The notes: a model not told the origin generated them from the sequence alone. A stretch of DNA of 42,179 nucleotides from an uncultured bacterium (GCA_947175015.1 CAMWLE010000024.1:1-42179); one strand, 5' to 3'. Shown: positions 7,131 through 16,795, counted from the first letter of the stretch. Translations and numbers: made by a program.

Positions 7131-8810
7131 TCAATCCATTTTCTGCTTCTCTCGAAATCCATCCTTTAACCCGTCACCGCGAAGTTCTGCTCCATACTCC
7201 GCCGTAGGTATGGCCGGAAACAGGTCATATCCGACACCCCCGCCGGAAGGAGAATAGTATATGACAACACCATCTACCTCATATTGCTCCAGCTCATAAC
7301 TCTCATAGGTTTCCTGCCAGACGTAATGAGGCAGCCTGCAGCATCCTAATATATAATCATATCCCACATACAGCTTGTACACACCATATAACATCAGAAG
7401 GCCATAGAACACTCTCACCAGCTTCCGATTCAGATGTTCCAACACATCACCGCAGAGCAGCGCGGCCAGCAGCAGCACATGGGCATACCCATACCGCATC
7501 ATCGGTGCGCTGAACTGCCAGAACAGGTAACAACACATCACCGTGGCAAACACCAACAGCTTATCCAATTTCTGCCACTGCCTCCTGACAAGAACAGCCG
7601 CTCCCATCCCCACCGTTATTATGCAGGAAATGATATCTGCCACAATCAACAGCTTCTCTGTTGTAAATAATTCATTTTGGAACCAGTTCGGAAACCATTG
7701 AGCAAACGTAGCATTGACCCCTAAATGATTTGCACCCTTGGCCCATATTTCTATCTGAAACGCATCTGTTCTGATTGCTCCGACATCTGTTATTTTCCAG
7801 TCCACCTGAAACAGATCCAGCGCGGCAAAAGGATAAAACAGCCATCCTGTAATGAACACTGTCCGCACCATCCACGGAACCGCCGTAATCAGCCCCAGAA
7901 GAAGAAATATGCCGATTTCCTTCCATCTCTTCTCCTTCAATAACACATACGCCGGCTTCAGAATCACCAGCAAGATCAACCCGGCAGACAGCTTTAATGT
8001 AATGGCATACGCACCTAATACACATAAAAGCCCATAAGGTATGATATGATTCCGACTCTCCTCCTCTTCCGATTCCAACTGTGTCAGCCACTTGATTACA
8101 ATGAAAAAAATAATACACATGACGGCATAATCAGAAGAAGGCGCAATCACCTCATTCCATATAATGGTCAGATAATACACCGCCCCTGCTCTTGCATAAT
8201 CTGACAAAAGCATTTTCCTCCGCCGAAAGCATTTCCTCAGTTCCAGGGCATTCACGCTTAACAGAAAAGCAATCAGCCCATTTACCGTATGCAGGGAACG
8301 CCCCAGCAGAAATTTCATACTATACAGCGCGGATATGGCAAACAGCGAACTATTATATCCAAACCGCCCATGCAGATTTCCAATCCCTTTCACTGCACCA
8401 TATTCTTCAATCCAACGAATGCTTTGTCCATGATAGAGATCCATGTCCGGCACTCTATAACCTCTGGAGGTAAAAAACCCCCACACCAGGAAAAGCAGCA
8501 ACAGCAAAATTTTATAAACCAGAGAACTGTCATGCCAGGACCGCTTCAAAAATCCCGCCATTTGTTTCCCCATACTGATACAGACAACGGCACAAAACGC
8601 CAGAAGAATCACATTCGCTTCTATGTTCACCCGATAAAACAGGCTGAAAATCTGGGCATAGACAGTAGCCGCAACCACACCTGCAAGCAATATACTTTCC
8701 ACACGTTTGAAAGAATACTGCAGCACCTTTTCCGAAAACTTTGAAAATGCAAATCCCATACAAAATAAAGTAAACAATAGATACAACCAATTCAGAAAAA
8801 CTGTCAGCAT
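7131..8810 (-). CDS. Polytopic membrane protein, glycosyltransferase-C-like (LIC_10190-type)
   Basis: The 559-residue protein has about 12-13 hydrophobic segments and a soluble C-terminal tail of about 80 residues. The first large loop holds YRVPDMDLYHGQSIRWIEEYGAVKG, with acidic and His residues where GT-C glycosyltransferases bind metal and lipid-linked donor, followed by GYNSSLFAISALYS. This resembles the LIC_10190/GT39-like membrane proteins tied to surface polysaccharide. The ATG at 8810 has GGAGG 7 nt upstream, so an upstream start at 8861 is rejected. It lies 320 bp upstream of the MBOAT cassette on the same strand, which fits a common surface-glycan theme, but no enzymatic activity can be assigned from sequence alone. 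Confidence 0.6.
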   Translation of the reverse strand: MLTVFLNWLYLLFTLFCMGFAFSKFSEKVLQYSFKRVESILLAGVVAATVYAQIFSLFYRVNIEANVILLAFCAVVCISMGKQMAGFLKRSWHDSSLVYKILLLLLFLVWGFFTSRGYRVPDMDLYHGQSIRWIEEYGAVKGIGNLHGRFGYNSSLFAISALYSMKFLLGRSLHTVNGLIAFLLSVNALELRKCFRRRKMLLSDYARAGAVYYLTIIWNEVIAPSSDYAVMCIIFFIVIKWLTQLESEEEESRNHIIPYGLLCVLGAYAITLKLSAGLILLVILKPAYVLLKEKRWKEIGIFLLLGLITAVPWMVRTVFITGWLFYPFAALDLFQVDWKITDVGAIRTDAFQIEIWAKGANHLGVNATFAQWFPNWFQNELFTTEKLLIVADIISCIITVGMGAAVLVRRQWQKLDKLLVFATVMCCYLFWQFSAPMMRYGYAHVLLLAALLCGDVLEHLNRKLVRVFYGLLMLYGVYKLYVGYDYILGCCRLPHYVWQETYESYELEQYEVDGVVIYYSPSGGGVGYDLFPAIPTAEYGAELRGDGLKDGFREKQKMD

Positions 8811-8889
8811 AGATTTCCTCCGCAAACCACACTTATACCATAGTCCCCCTGCCCGCGCCATTTTGATAACATCTCATACTTAATACCTG

Positions 8890-10665
8890 TTACGCTGATA
8901 TCTCATGATGAATCTGCAGTTCATACAATTTCTTATAGATTCCCCCCTGCGCCAGAAGTTCCTGATGGGTGCCTTGCTCCCGAATCTTCCCTTTATGCAT
9001 TACCATAATACAATCCGCGTGCTGAATGGTGGAGAGACGATGCGCGACCATAATCGTAGTACGTCCCTGCATCAGCTTCTCCAACGCTTCCTGAATCAGC
9101 AGTTCCGTCTCCGTATCAATGTTGGCCGTGGCCTCGTCCATCACCAGGATACTGGGACTATGTGCGAGCGTCCTGGCAAAGGACAATAATTGTCTCTCTC
9201 CTGCGGAAAAAGTGGAACCACGCTCTGATACAGGCTCCTGATAACCTGCCGGCAGCTTCTCAATAAAATGAGACGCGTTCACATATTCCGCAGCCGCCTT
9301 AATATCCTCGAAAGGAATCTCCCCATTGTGCAGACGGATATTATTCTCAATATTTCCCTCGAAAATAAACACATCCTGCTGCATCTGTCCGATGGCGCCG
9401 CGCAGTTGTTTCTTGGAAAGCCTCCTGATATCCACACCATCAATATAAATATTCCCTCTTTGAATATCATAATACCGCCCTATTAAATTCAAAATAGAGG
9501 ATTTTCCTGCACCGGTAGCTCCCACAAATGCCACCTTTTCTCCTGGCTCTATAACAAATGACACATCCCTTAACACATAATTCTCATCATCATAGGCAAA
9601 CCATACATGGGAGAACTCAATACGCCCTTTGATTTCCGGCAGGATAACCGGCTTCTCATCCTCCTTTACCAATGGCTCTTCATTCATGATGGTGAAAATT
9701 TTCTCCGCAGAAGCCAATGAAGACTGCAATGTAGAAAACTGCTCCGCCAACTCTTGAATCGGCTCAAAAAAGGCTTGGATATACTGTGCAAAAATATACA
9801 ATGTTCCAATGGAAATGACACCGCCCAACACATCCCGGCTGCCCACCCCAAGGACAATCATCAGAGAAATAATACTCAAAATGTAAATCAATGGCCGGAA
9901 AATGGCAAACACCAGCATCTCTTTATACAAAGCCCGATATAATTTATGATTCTTGTCATTGAATTCCTCAAACTTACGTTTTTCTCTGCCGAATATCTGA
10001 ATAATACGCATACCTGAGATATTTTCTGACAGAAAAGTATTCAAATCCGTCAATCGCGTCCTGGAAACTCGATACGTCTGTTGGGCAATCTTGCGGAACA
10101 CCACTGTCAGCACCGCTACAAAAGGCAATAAAATAAACGAAACCAAAGCAAGCTTCCAGTCCATCAGCAACATGATAAAGGCAAGACCGATAATTTTCAC
10201 AATATTGCGGAATAACCGCACCAAAATACCGGAATACATTTCGTCCAGCGCTTCCACATCATTGGTGACACGGGTGACAAGTTTTCCCACCGGTGTCAAG
10301 TCAAAATACCGGCAGCTTAAGGATTGAATATGGGCGTACAATTCCTTGCGCACTGTAAAAATTATCCCCTGTCCGGTCTTCTGCAGCAGCCAGGTCTGGG
10401 TAATGTTAAACACAAAGCCAAGTACCAGCACAATGCTATATTTTATGGCAGTTTCCACGATCACATCATAATTTCCGTCAGCCTGAAACAAATCTATGGC
10501 GTCCCCGATGAGCATGGGACGATACAGATCAAGCCCCGTCAGTGCCAACACCAACAACAGACAAATTGCCACCCACCCTGCATAAGGTTTCATATAAGAA
10601 AGAAGATGCAGCAAAGCACTTCCTTTATAATTTGCTTCTATCTTATCCTCAGTCAATGCACTCAT
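8890..10665 (-). CDS. Heterodimeric ABC exporter, half-transporter with catalytic Walker B glutamate
   Basis: A 591-residue half-transporter: six-helix transmembrane domain (residues about 20-320) and nucleotide-binding domain (about 355-590). The NBD has Walker A GATGAGKSS, Q-loop near IGQMQQDVFIFEG, signature FSAGERQ, Walker B ILVMDEATANID with the catalytic Glu, and switch AHRLST. The signature departs from LSGGQ. Its partner upstream has the reverse pattern (normal LSGGQ, Asp in place of Glu), the split seen in heterodimers such as TM287/288, LmrCD and BmrCD. AGGAGG lies 6 nt before the ATG at 10665. It is the second gene of a two-gene operon, 185 bp after its partner. Substrate unknown; multidrug or lipid export is plausible. 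Confidence 0.9.
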   Translation of the reverse strand: MSALTEDKIEANYKGSALLHLLSYMKPYAGWVAICLLLVLALTGLDLYRPMLIGDAIDLFQADGNYDVIVETAIKYSIVLVLGFVFNITQTWLLQKTGQGIIFTVRKELYAHIQSLSCRYFDLTPVGKLVTRVTNDVEALDEMYSGILVRLFRNIVKIIGLAFIMLLMDWKLALVSFILLPFVAVLTVVFRKIAQQTYRVSRTRLTDLNTFLSENISGMRIIQIFGREKRKFEEFNDKNHKLYRALYKEMLVFAIFRPLIYILSIISLMIVLGVGSRDVLGGVISIGTLYIFAQYIQAFFEPIQELAEQFSTLQSSLASAEKIFTIMNEEPLVKEDEKPVILPEIKGRIEFSHVWFAYDDENYVLRDVSFVIEPGEKVAFVGATGAGKSSILNLIGRYYDIQRGNIYIDGVDIRRLSKKQLRGAIGQMQQDVFIFEGNIENNIRLHNGEIPFEDIKAAAEYVNASHFIEKLPAGYQEPVSERGSTFSAGERQLLSFARTLAHSPSILVMDEATANIDTETELLIQEALEKLMQGRTTIMVAHRLSTIQHADCIMVMHKGKIREQGTHQELLAQGGIYKKLYELQIHHEISA

Positions 10666-10850
10666 ATTTGTCCTCCTATTCCGGTTCCGCAAGCCCCCGT
10701 TTTGTCCCCGGCAGTTTCCTGTTTCGCAATCTCCCATTCAGTACTGCTTCATATATGCTCCTGCTTTCCTCACATCCTTTGATTTATCCGTACAATTATG
10801 TGACATTTTCCGCAAAGACCCAATCACAAAAAGGCAGAAATTCTTTCGCT

Positions 10851-12617
10851 CTACATTCCCACCAATTCCTGCTCTAATTGTTGTTTTTCGTATATGTGTG
10901 CATAGAAGCCCCCGAGGGCAATCAGTTCATCATGGGTACCATATTCCGTCAGCTCGCCTTCTGTCAGCACTGCAATGTGGTCTGCCTTCTGGAGCGTGGA
11001 AATACGATGGGCAACTACAATGGTCGTTTTACCTTTGCGCTGCTGCATCAAATTTTCCAATATCTGCTCTTCCGTATCCGTATCCACCGCCGAAAGAGAA
11101 TCATCCAAAATCAACACCGAAGCATCCATCAGCAAAGCCCTTGCAATGGAACTGCGCTGCTTCTGTCCGCCGGACAGGGTAACGCCCCTTTCTCCCACAA
11201 GTGTCTGATATTTCTCAGGGAATTCCATAATATTATCGTGGATGCAGGCAGCTCTGGCCGCGTCCTGAATACTTTCATGCAATTCCGGATGTTCACTGAT
11301 ACGCTCTTCCAGGCCAAAGGCAATATTTTCCTCCAAAGTATCCGAGAATAAGAAACTCTCCTGGGGCACATATGCCATATCCCGGTGCAGCACTGCCAAC
11401 GGAAACTCCGTGATAGGTCTGCCATCCACCAGAAGCGTTCCTTCCTTACAGTCATAAACACGCAGAAGCAAATCCGCCAAACTGGACTTGCCGCTGCCCG
11501 TTCTGCCTAACACGCCCAGCATCTCTCCCGCTCTCACATGCAGATTCACATGCTTCAACACCGGTTCTTCCCCGTCAGGATAAGTAAATGTCAGATCCTT
11601 CAGAGTAATATCACCCTGAATATGTACATCTTCTCCTGCAGACAAGTCCACAATATCCGGCTCCTCCCTGAAAATACATGCAATCCGCTGAAATGCCGCC
11701 GCTGCCTGACTGAAACTGTTAATACAATCACCACAGGCGATCATGGGCCACACCAGCATACCAATATAAGAATTAAACGCCACAAATTTACCAATGGACA
11801 CCTGCCCGGCCAATACCATCCGTCCCCCGAACAGCAATGTCAACAGCAGACTGATACCGGTTACCAGATCCAGCGCAGGGCCGAATACAGCACGAAGCTT
11901 TACCACCGCAAGGTTTTTCTCCATGTTGTTTCTGCTGGCTTCTTCAAATGCCCGAAAATCCTCATCCTCCTGCACAAAAGCCTTCAGCACCCTCACTCCC
12001 GCAAGACTTTCCTGCACCTTATCAGACAGATCCGAAAATGCTTTCTGCCGTCTGGTCTGACGCTTCTTAGCTTCGATTCCATAAAAATAACATCCTACCG
12101 CCACCAGTATCAAGGGGACAAAAGCCAGCATAGTCAGCTGAAAATCTACATAAAATATCATTTTTACCAATACCATAATGGTCATTACAATGGCATCAAA
12201 AGCCGTCACCACCGCAGGTCCCACAGCCATGCGGAGCGCCTGCAGATCATTTGTAAAATGCGCCATCAAATCTCCCGTCTTATGGCTGTTAAAATAGCGG
12301 GCGGAAAGCGTCTCCAAATGCCCGAACATATCATTCCGAAGGCGGTATTCTATCCCCCTTGCCGCGCCAAAGATACAATATCTCCACCCAAAACGGCCCA
12401 ACATCATCACAGCGCCTGCTGCGAAAATCTTACCAAGCAGGGGCCAGACCCCCTCCTGCCCAATGATTCCCCCGGACAAACCATCAATCAATTCCCCCGT
12501 AAACTGAGGCACATACAGATTGGCCAGATCCACCAACATTAAAATAATAATACCTGCCAAATAATGCCACTTATACTGAAATAAATATGGAAATAACGAA
12601 AATTTCTTCTGCGTCAT
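10851..12617 (-). CDS. Heterodimeric ABC exporter, half-transporter with degenerate Walker B
   Basis: A 588-residue half-transporter beginning MTQKKFSLFPYLFQYKWHY, with six transmembrane helices and a C-terminal NBD. Walker A is GRTGSGKSS, signature LSGGQKQ, Walker B VLILDDSLSAVD with Asp replacing the catalytic Glu, and switch AHRIST. With the partner at 8890-10665 this gives one competent and one degenerate ATP site. The ATG at 12617 has AGGAGA upstream; an upstream in-frame extension to 12704 would overlap the leader and is rejected. A TTGACG-17-TAATAT promoter lies about 120 bp upstream, making this the first gene of the operon. Confidence 0.9.
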   Translation of the reverse strand: MTQKKFSLFPYLFQYKWHYLAGIIILMLVDLANLYVPQFTGELIDGLSGGIIGQEGVWPLLGKIFAAGAVMMLGRFGWRYCIFGAARGIEYRLRNDMFGHLETLSARYFNSHKTGDLMAHFTNDLQALRMAVGPAVVTAFDAIVMTIMVLVKMIFYVDFQLTMLAFVPLILVAVGCYFYGIEAKKRQTRRQKAFSDLSDKVQESLAGVRVLKAFVQEDEDFRAFEEASRNNMEKNLAVVKLRAVFGPALDLVTGISLLLTLLFGGRMVLAGQVSIGKFVAFNSYIGMLVWPMIACGDCINSFSQAAAAFQRIACIFREEPDIVDLSAGEDVHIQGDITLKDLTFTYPDGEEPVLKHVNLHVRAGEMLGVLGRTGSGKSSLADLLLRVYDCKEGTLLVDGRPITEFPLAVLHRDMAYVPQESFLFSDTLEENIAFGLEERISEHPELHESIQDAARAACIHDNIMEFPEKYQTLVGERGVTLSGGQKQRSSIARALLMDASVLILDDSLSAVDTDTEEQILENLMQQRKGKTTIVVAHRISTLQKADHIAVLTEGELTEYGTHDELIALGGFYAHIYEKQQLEQELVGM

Positions 12618-12738
12618 AATACTCTCCTGTGGGAATGCCTCCCTTTTTGTGCCGAATGTTAGAAAATACCACTTTAGGATACCACAAGTTAAAGCCGCCG
12701 GCAACGATTATTTATACTCACCATAGTGTGATTATTCT

Positions 12739-12767
12739 ATATTACTATCTTCCATAGTTTCCGTCAA
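12739..12767 (-). promoter_or_regulatory. Sigma-A-type promoter for the two-gene ABC exporter operon
   Basis: On the minus strand TTGACG (12767-12762), a 17-nt spacer, then TAATAT (12744-12739). A small inverted repeat TCAC...GTGA lies just past the -10, a usual place for a repressor site. The long leader to the ATG at 12617 holds no clear structure. Confidence 0.65.
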
Positions 12768-12857
12768 TACTTTCAACTGACATGCTGTTCCCCATGGCAT
12801 TTCGTTCGTGAACTATTGCTGCAATCCCTTTTGATAACTGCTGTAAAACGCCGAAAG

Positions 12858-12881
12858 GACACTTCCCCCTGCGAAGTGTCC
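12858..12881 (-). terminator. Hairpin downstream of the GDSL esterase gene
   Basis: GGACACTTC (12858-12866) pairs perfectly with GAAGTGTCC (12873-12881) over a 6-nt loop. On the minus strand it is followed by TTTCGGCGTTTT, a weak T-rich tail. It lies about 125 bp after the esterase stop codon. Confidence 0.45.
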
Positions 12882-13006
12882 CTTGCGGTCCCTTATACTG
12901 AAATTTCATATGATACCAATACTCAATGCTATTATGGCATCTATTTTGATAATACCGTTTCCGCTTTTCTGTACCTATTGGGGTAATGCTGTTTCCGCTT
13001 ATACTC

Positions 13007-14647
13007 TCAGCGCAGATCAATCTCCACCACCCGGCTGGCATGTCCTTCCCTGCCATTTTCAAATACTGCTCTTACATAATACTCCCACACACTACCTGCC
13101 TGTGCACTGAACGGCAGAGTGGCATAGGCCTCCTTTTCTTCCCGGGTAATGGTTTTTACCTCATGGTAATCTGCCTCGCCTTTCTTCCTGGCATAAACAT
13201 GATAAGCCACGGCTCCCTCCGGCTGGTTCCAGTTCAGCAGAAAACTGCCCATGCCCTGGGCACCGTTCTCCAGAGAAATCTCCTGTGCCACAAATCCGGT
13301 CACCATATCCGGGTCTTCCTGCGTCGTCTGCCGGAAGGCTGTTTTGGATTTTACAGGCTTTTCTATCTCGCTCACATCTCTGGGCACTGCCAGCTTTTTC
13401 AGCGCATCCAGCCTGTCGTCCGCAGCATATTCCATCATCAGCTTTACCACAAGATTTGCATACACTTTGGCTCCATATTCCTGCAAATGCGCCTTGTCGG
13501 ATACACCGGCAGCATAGGTACTGTCCGGATACTCCCCCTCTTCCGCCCAGAGGTAAATCTGTTTGCTTTCCTCCAAACCGATTTCATTCAGATATGCTGT
13601 GCTTCGCTCGCCCAAATCCAGCAGCGGAACATTCCGTTCCAGCGCCAGTTCCATCATCTTCTCCCGATAATTGTTGAATGCAATCCGAAACTTTCCGTCA
13701 TCGCCCGTTACCATCATGGTCACAGGTGTCACAAACACACATTGCGCACCACGCCTCTCACAGGCATCCAGGTAACGCTTCAGAAATGCCGGAAATTCCT
13801 CAGGCGCAATATAACGATTAGGCCGAAGCACATTATCGTCATTATGCGCAAACTGCACAAACATGTAATCACCGGGGCAGAGCTCCTCCATAATCTGATC
13901 CAGTCTGCCCTCATCATAAAATGACCTTGCGCTCCTGCCTGCAACGGCCCGGTTTTCAATGACAAGTTCCGGAAGCTCGTATACTTTGCCTATTTTCTGA
14001 CCATTCCATTTTACAGGAGATACACTGCACTGTTCCCCGCCCCTGAAAAACCGGCAGAGCACCTGTCCCCATCCTGTCTGCGGATAGGAACGCTTCTCAT
14101 AACTCTGCACTGTAGAATCCGAAACCAGAAATACATGGGGCTTTTCCCTCTTTTCCTTTATAGCCGCCGGTGAGATATCAATATCCCTGACATAGACATC
14201 CCCTTCCTCCGGCTCTTCCTGGATATCCGCCATGACTGATGTGGGAAAGCTCAGGGCAAAACTGCCATCCGTCATACAGGCAGTAAACGTAATACTTCGC
14301 TGTTCCCCCGGTTCCACTATGACATTGTCCTGTTTTACCACACCATTGAGCCGAATATGGCAAGCATAAGACAACTTTGTGGGATTCATCAAAGTGACCC
14401 TCACCGCATAGTTACTATCCGGCAATGCGGTGACAAACCTTGTGGTCTCTTCATAGTAATAAGTGCCATATCCTGTTTCCTCCACCTCCCGCCACACACG
14501 GCTGTGGAGCTTCAGCACCCCATCCAGTGTTTCCAGAAAACTGCTGCCCTCCCGGCATACCGCTTCCCTGGGGTGATATACACCATCCGCCCAGCCCGGT
14601 GCCTTATCTTCATATATAATATCCTCATACCGAAACGTCTGATACAT
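13007..14647 (-). CDS. SGNH/GDSL acetylesterase, rhamnogalacturonan acetylesterase-like (CE12-type)
   Basis: The 546-residue protein has three parts: an N-terminal beta-rich domain (to about 165), an SGNH hydrolase (about 170-420), and a C-terminal fibronectin-III-like domain (about 455-546, WNQPEGAVAYHVYARKKGEADY). Catalytic blocks are VSDSTVQSY (Ser), NRAVAGRSARSF, FVQFAHND (Asn-Asp of block III) and VSDKAHLQEYGA (Asp/His pair). This is the CE12 arrangement of enzymes that remove acetyl groups from pectin or xylan oligomers. No signal peptide is seen, so it likely acts in the cytoplasm on imported oligosaccharides. The ATG at 14647 follows a GGAGAT site. Two palindromes at 14681-14753 suggest control by a LacI-like repressor. 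Confidence 0.82.
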   Translation of the reverse strand: MYQTFRYEDIIYEDKAPGWADGVYHPREAVCREGSSFLETLDGVLKLHSRVWREVEETGYGTYYYEETTRFVTALPDSNYAVRVTLMNPTKLSYACHIRLNGVVKQDNVIVEPGEQRSITFTACMTDGSFALSFPTSVMADIQEEPEEGDVYVRDIDISPAAIKEKREKPHVFLVSDSTVQSYEKRSYPQTGWGQVLCRFFRGGEQCSVSPVKWNGQKIGKVYELPELVIENRAVAGRSARSFYDEGRLDQIMEELCPGDYMFVQFAHNDDNVLRPNRYIAPEEFPAFLKRYLDACERRGAQCVFVTPVTMMVTGDDGKFRIAFNNYREKMMELALERNVPLLDLGERSTAYLNEIGLEESKQIYLWAEEGEYPDSTYAAGVSDKAHLQEYGAKVYANLVVKLMMEYAADDRLDALKKLAVPRDVSEIEKPVKSKTAFRQTTQEDPDMVTGFVAQEISLENGAQGMGSFLLNWNQPEGAVAYHVYARKKGEADYHEVKTITREEKEAYATLPFSAQAGSVWEYYVRAVFENGREGHASRVVEIDLR

Positions 14648-14680
14648 GTTTATCTCCTGTTTCTATATTTATACTCATGA

Positions 14681-14753
14681 TTGGTAACATTTGCCAAGGT
14701 AACTGTATAACGAATGAGTATTTCATAATCTTCATTTACAAAGTCTTTGTAAA
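14681..14753 (-). promoter_or_regulatory. Palindromic operator candidates upstream of the esterase gene
   Basis: TTTACAAAGTCTTTGTAAA (14735-14753) is a perfect 9-bp-arm palindrome around a single base, and TTGGTAACATTTGCCAA (14681-14697) is an imperfect one (one mismatch). Both lie within 110 bp upstream of the esterase ATG. Such palindromes are typical of LacI/GntR-type carbohydrate regulators. No regulator gene is adjacent. Confidence 0.5.
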
Positions 14754-14801
14754 CGATTTCTGCTGGAATGTCTTTAAGCTCTTATGCTGCGCAGCCAAAT
14801 T

Positions 14802-16700
14802 CTATCTCCGCTGCCGAAAAGCATTCAGTGCCATATGTCTGGATATATTGTAAGTGCGTATACCGAAATTTTCCGTATCCTGCTGCATATGCCTCATCCA
14901 ATAATAGCCAAATCCATCCACATCGGAATAACCGCCGCATATCCCCTTATCTATAGCATAAGCGACAGCACTCTCCTCATAAAATGCCTCCATTTGATAT
15001 CCCAATTCTTCCAGATAAGGAATCAATACCGGTGCTGCATCTGCACTTAAATCTCTTAGATAAGAGTAATCCTGATAAGGCATACTTGTCAAGAAGAAAC
15101 TTCCTTCCAGAACCTCCTTCTGAGAACCATTTTCCATATGTTCCTGCGACACCTGGCTCCTCCCCCCATTCGACTGCAGCAATGCAATGTCGTGAGAGGC
15201 ATTAGCCACATTGACTCTGGCTATGATATAATCCGGATGTGCAAAGGATAAGGCCAGGTACAATACCGCCACCACCGCCACACTGTAACGGAAGAGAGGG
15301 AATGTGTCTTTCATTATATTGATTACAACACCTACAAACAATACCGCTAACAAAGCAAGGGACCATAACACCAGAATTCGTAAAAATGTCAGATAATAAT
15401 ATCTAATGTAAATTATCATTCTCATGGCGCTGGAAGCAATCATGACAAAAGTACAAAACGACATGATTGTTAATATCACCTTCAACACTCTGCTTTCCCG
15501 GAAAAAACTCATACATACCAGCACAATAATCAGATTTAAAATACTTACCATAAGCAGTTGGAAAAAACCTTCTCTGGCATACATCGCATAGGTATATCCA
15601 TAGGGAAGACGCATTCTGCCCAAAAACAATGCTCCAATCTGGATACCGGAAAACAGCAGATACAGCAGTGTCAGAAGTCCGGTAATGGTGATTGCCAGCA
15701 CAGGCTCCCCATTTCGTCTGTCCACAACCTCCTCTTTGATTTTCCTGCTGCACAGCCAGGCAATCAGAGCATAGGAAGCAAAGTATACAAAAGCAATACG
15801 CCAAAGAACACCAAATATATTATATACATTGATACTATCTGGAATACTTTTTGTCATCTGGCGGAACACCGCATCCGCACTGGCAAGAAGCAGGAGCACC
15901 ACAAGCATCAAAGGAATCCCCACAAGCAGCCCCAGGCCGACGTACCAGATTCTTCTGTCCATCTTCTTAACACCGCTCTTCCGGTATGCAGCGGCATCCG
16001 CAACAGGGCGGTTCCATTCTCCGATACTGGCTATCACCATAACTAAGATACTGCCCAGATATTTCCCCAGCTTCCATTTCTGCGTATTGCAAAACTGCTT
16101 CAATAAAAGGCTCATCATCAGCAGAAAGCATCCAAGTTTATTATAAAATATGATCCTGGCATCACCTGTGCAAAAAGTGGAAATGCCCAAAAGCACCATG
16201 GCAGCCATGTAGAATACGCTTCCTTTTTTTAAGGTAATCCCCAATTTTGATAAGGATAAGCACATAAACAAGAGGCTGCCTCCTACGAAAAAAGGGTAAG
16301 TAATTCCCGAACCGTTCCGAAACATGCAAAACACATAGAAGACGGCATAGAGAAATGCTGCCGGGCCAAAGAAATCAAAATTGTTCTTCATATTCTTTGT
16401 TTCTTCCGTATCCATATGTGCCGGATTTCCCTGCATTGGCTTGTTGGCTCCGGGAACCGGCGCACCTTGGGCGTTGTTCCCAGAGGATGACCAGGACTCT
16501 CCGCCGGCGAATCTACTTTCCATTCCCGGCTGCGCACTTCCGTTTGATAAGGCACTTCCCGCGGATGACGGCGTACTTCCGATTGCCGGCGCACTTCCTG
16601 CGGATGACTGTGTACTTTCGATTGCCGGCGCGCCTCCCGTAGCTGACTGTGCATTTTTGTTTGTTGGGCTATTTCCCACACTTTGATTTTTCTCATCCAT
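14802..16700 (-). CDS. DUF4173 polytopic membrane protein
   Basis: The 632-residue protein opens with a cytoplasmic-looking low-complexity segment of about 100 residues built from Ala/Ser/Gly/Pro repeats. It continues with about 11 hydrophobic segments and ends with a soluble C-terminal part (LSADAAPVLIPYLEELGYQM...) that matches the end of DUF4173 proteins. DUF4173 has no known activity. The ATG at 16700 has only a modest GGAGTG site. It is the last gene downstream of the DUF2975, XRE and small lipoprotein genes and could be part of the same transcript (95-bp gap). The 39-bp DNA repeat in the N-terminal segment makes its length likely to vary between strains. Confidence 0.75.
   Translation of the reverse strand: MDEKNQSVGNSPTNKNAQSATGGAPAIESTQSSAGSAPAIGSTPSSAGSALSNGSAQPGMESRFAGGESWSSSGNNAQGAPVPGANKPMQGNPAHMDTEETKNMKNNFDFFGPAAFLYAVFYVFCMFRNGSGITYPFFVGGSLLFMCLSLSKLGITLKKGSVFYMAAMVLLGISTFCTGDARIIFYNKLGCFLLMMSLLLKQFCNTQKWKLGKYLGSILVMVIASIGEWNRPVADAAAYRKSGVKKMDRRIWYVGLGLLVGIPLMLVVLLLLASADAVFRQMTKSIPDSINVYNIFGVLWRIAFVYFASYALIAWLCSRKIKEEVVDRRNGEPVLAITITGLLTLLYLLFSGIQIGALFLGRMRLPYGYTYAMYAREGFFQLLMVSILNLIIVLVCMSFFRESRVLKVILTIMSFCTFVMIASSAMRMIIYIRYYYLTFLRILVLWSLALLAVLFVGVVINIMKDTFPLFRYSVAVVAVLYLALSFAHPDYIIARVNVANASHDIALLQSNGGRSQVSQEHMENGSQKEVLEGSFFLTSMPYQDYSYLRDLSADAAPVLIPYLEELGYQMEAFYEESAVAYAIDKGICGGYSDVDGFGYYWMRHMQQDTENFGIRTYNISRHMALNAFRQRR
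16552..16668 (-). repeat. 39-bp in-frame tandem repeat in the DUF4173 gene
   Basis: Units 16552-16590 and 16591-16629 are nearly identical, with a degenerate third to 16668. They encode a 13-residue repeat of the APAIxSTxSSAGS type in the N-terminal extension. Confidence 0.75.
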
Positions 16701-16795
16701 AATCTGCTCTCACTCCTTCTGATTCCAGTTTTTCAATGATCTTCATTGCACTTGTTGCATATTTTGTCTATTTTAACTTTGTACTTATTTTTTTA

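Larger units (their letters stand above)
12618..13006. other. Intergenic region with a doubtful 54-codon minus-strand ORF
   Basis: This 389-bp gap holds the exporter promoter, the hairpin at 12858-12881, and a minus-strand reading frame 12909-12745 (begins MKFQYKGPQGTLRRGK) whose 3' end runs through the promoter. The ORF has only a weak ribosome binding site and no recognised domain. The wording looks protein-like, so it could be a relic, but it is not called as a gene. Confidence 0.3.

Noticed and set aside
12745..13062. 105-codon minus-strand ORF between the esterase and ABC genes
   Set aside because: Its 5' part overlaps the esterase gene end, its 3' part contains the ABC promoter, and no ribosome binding site or family supports it.
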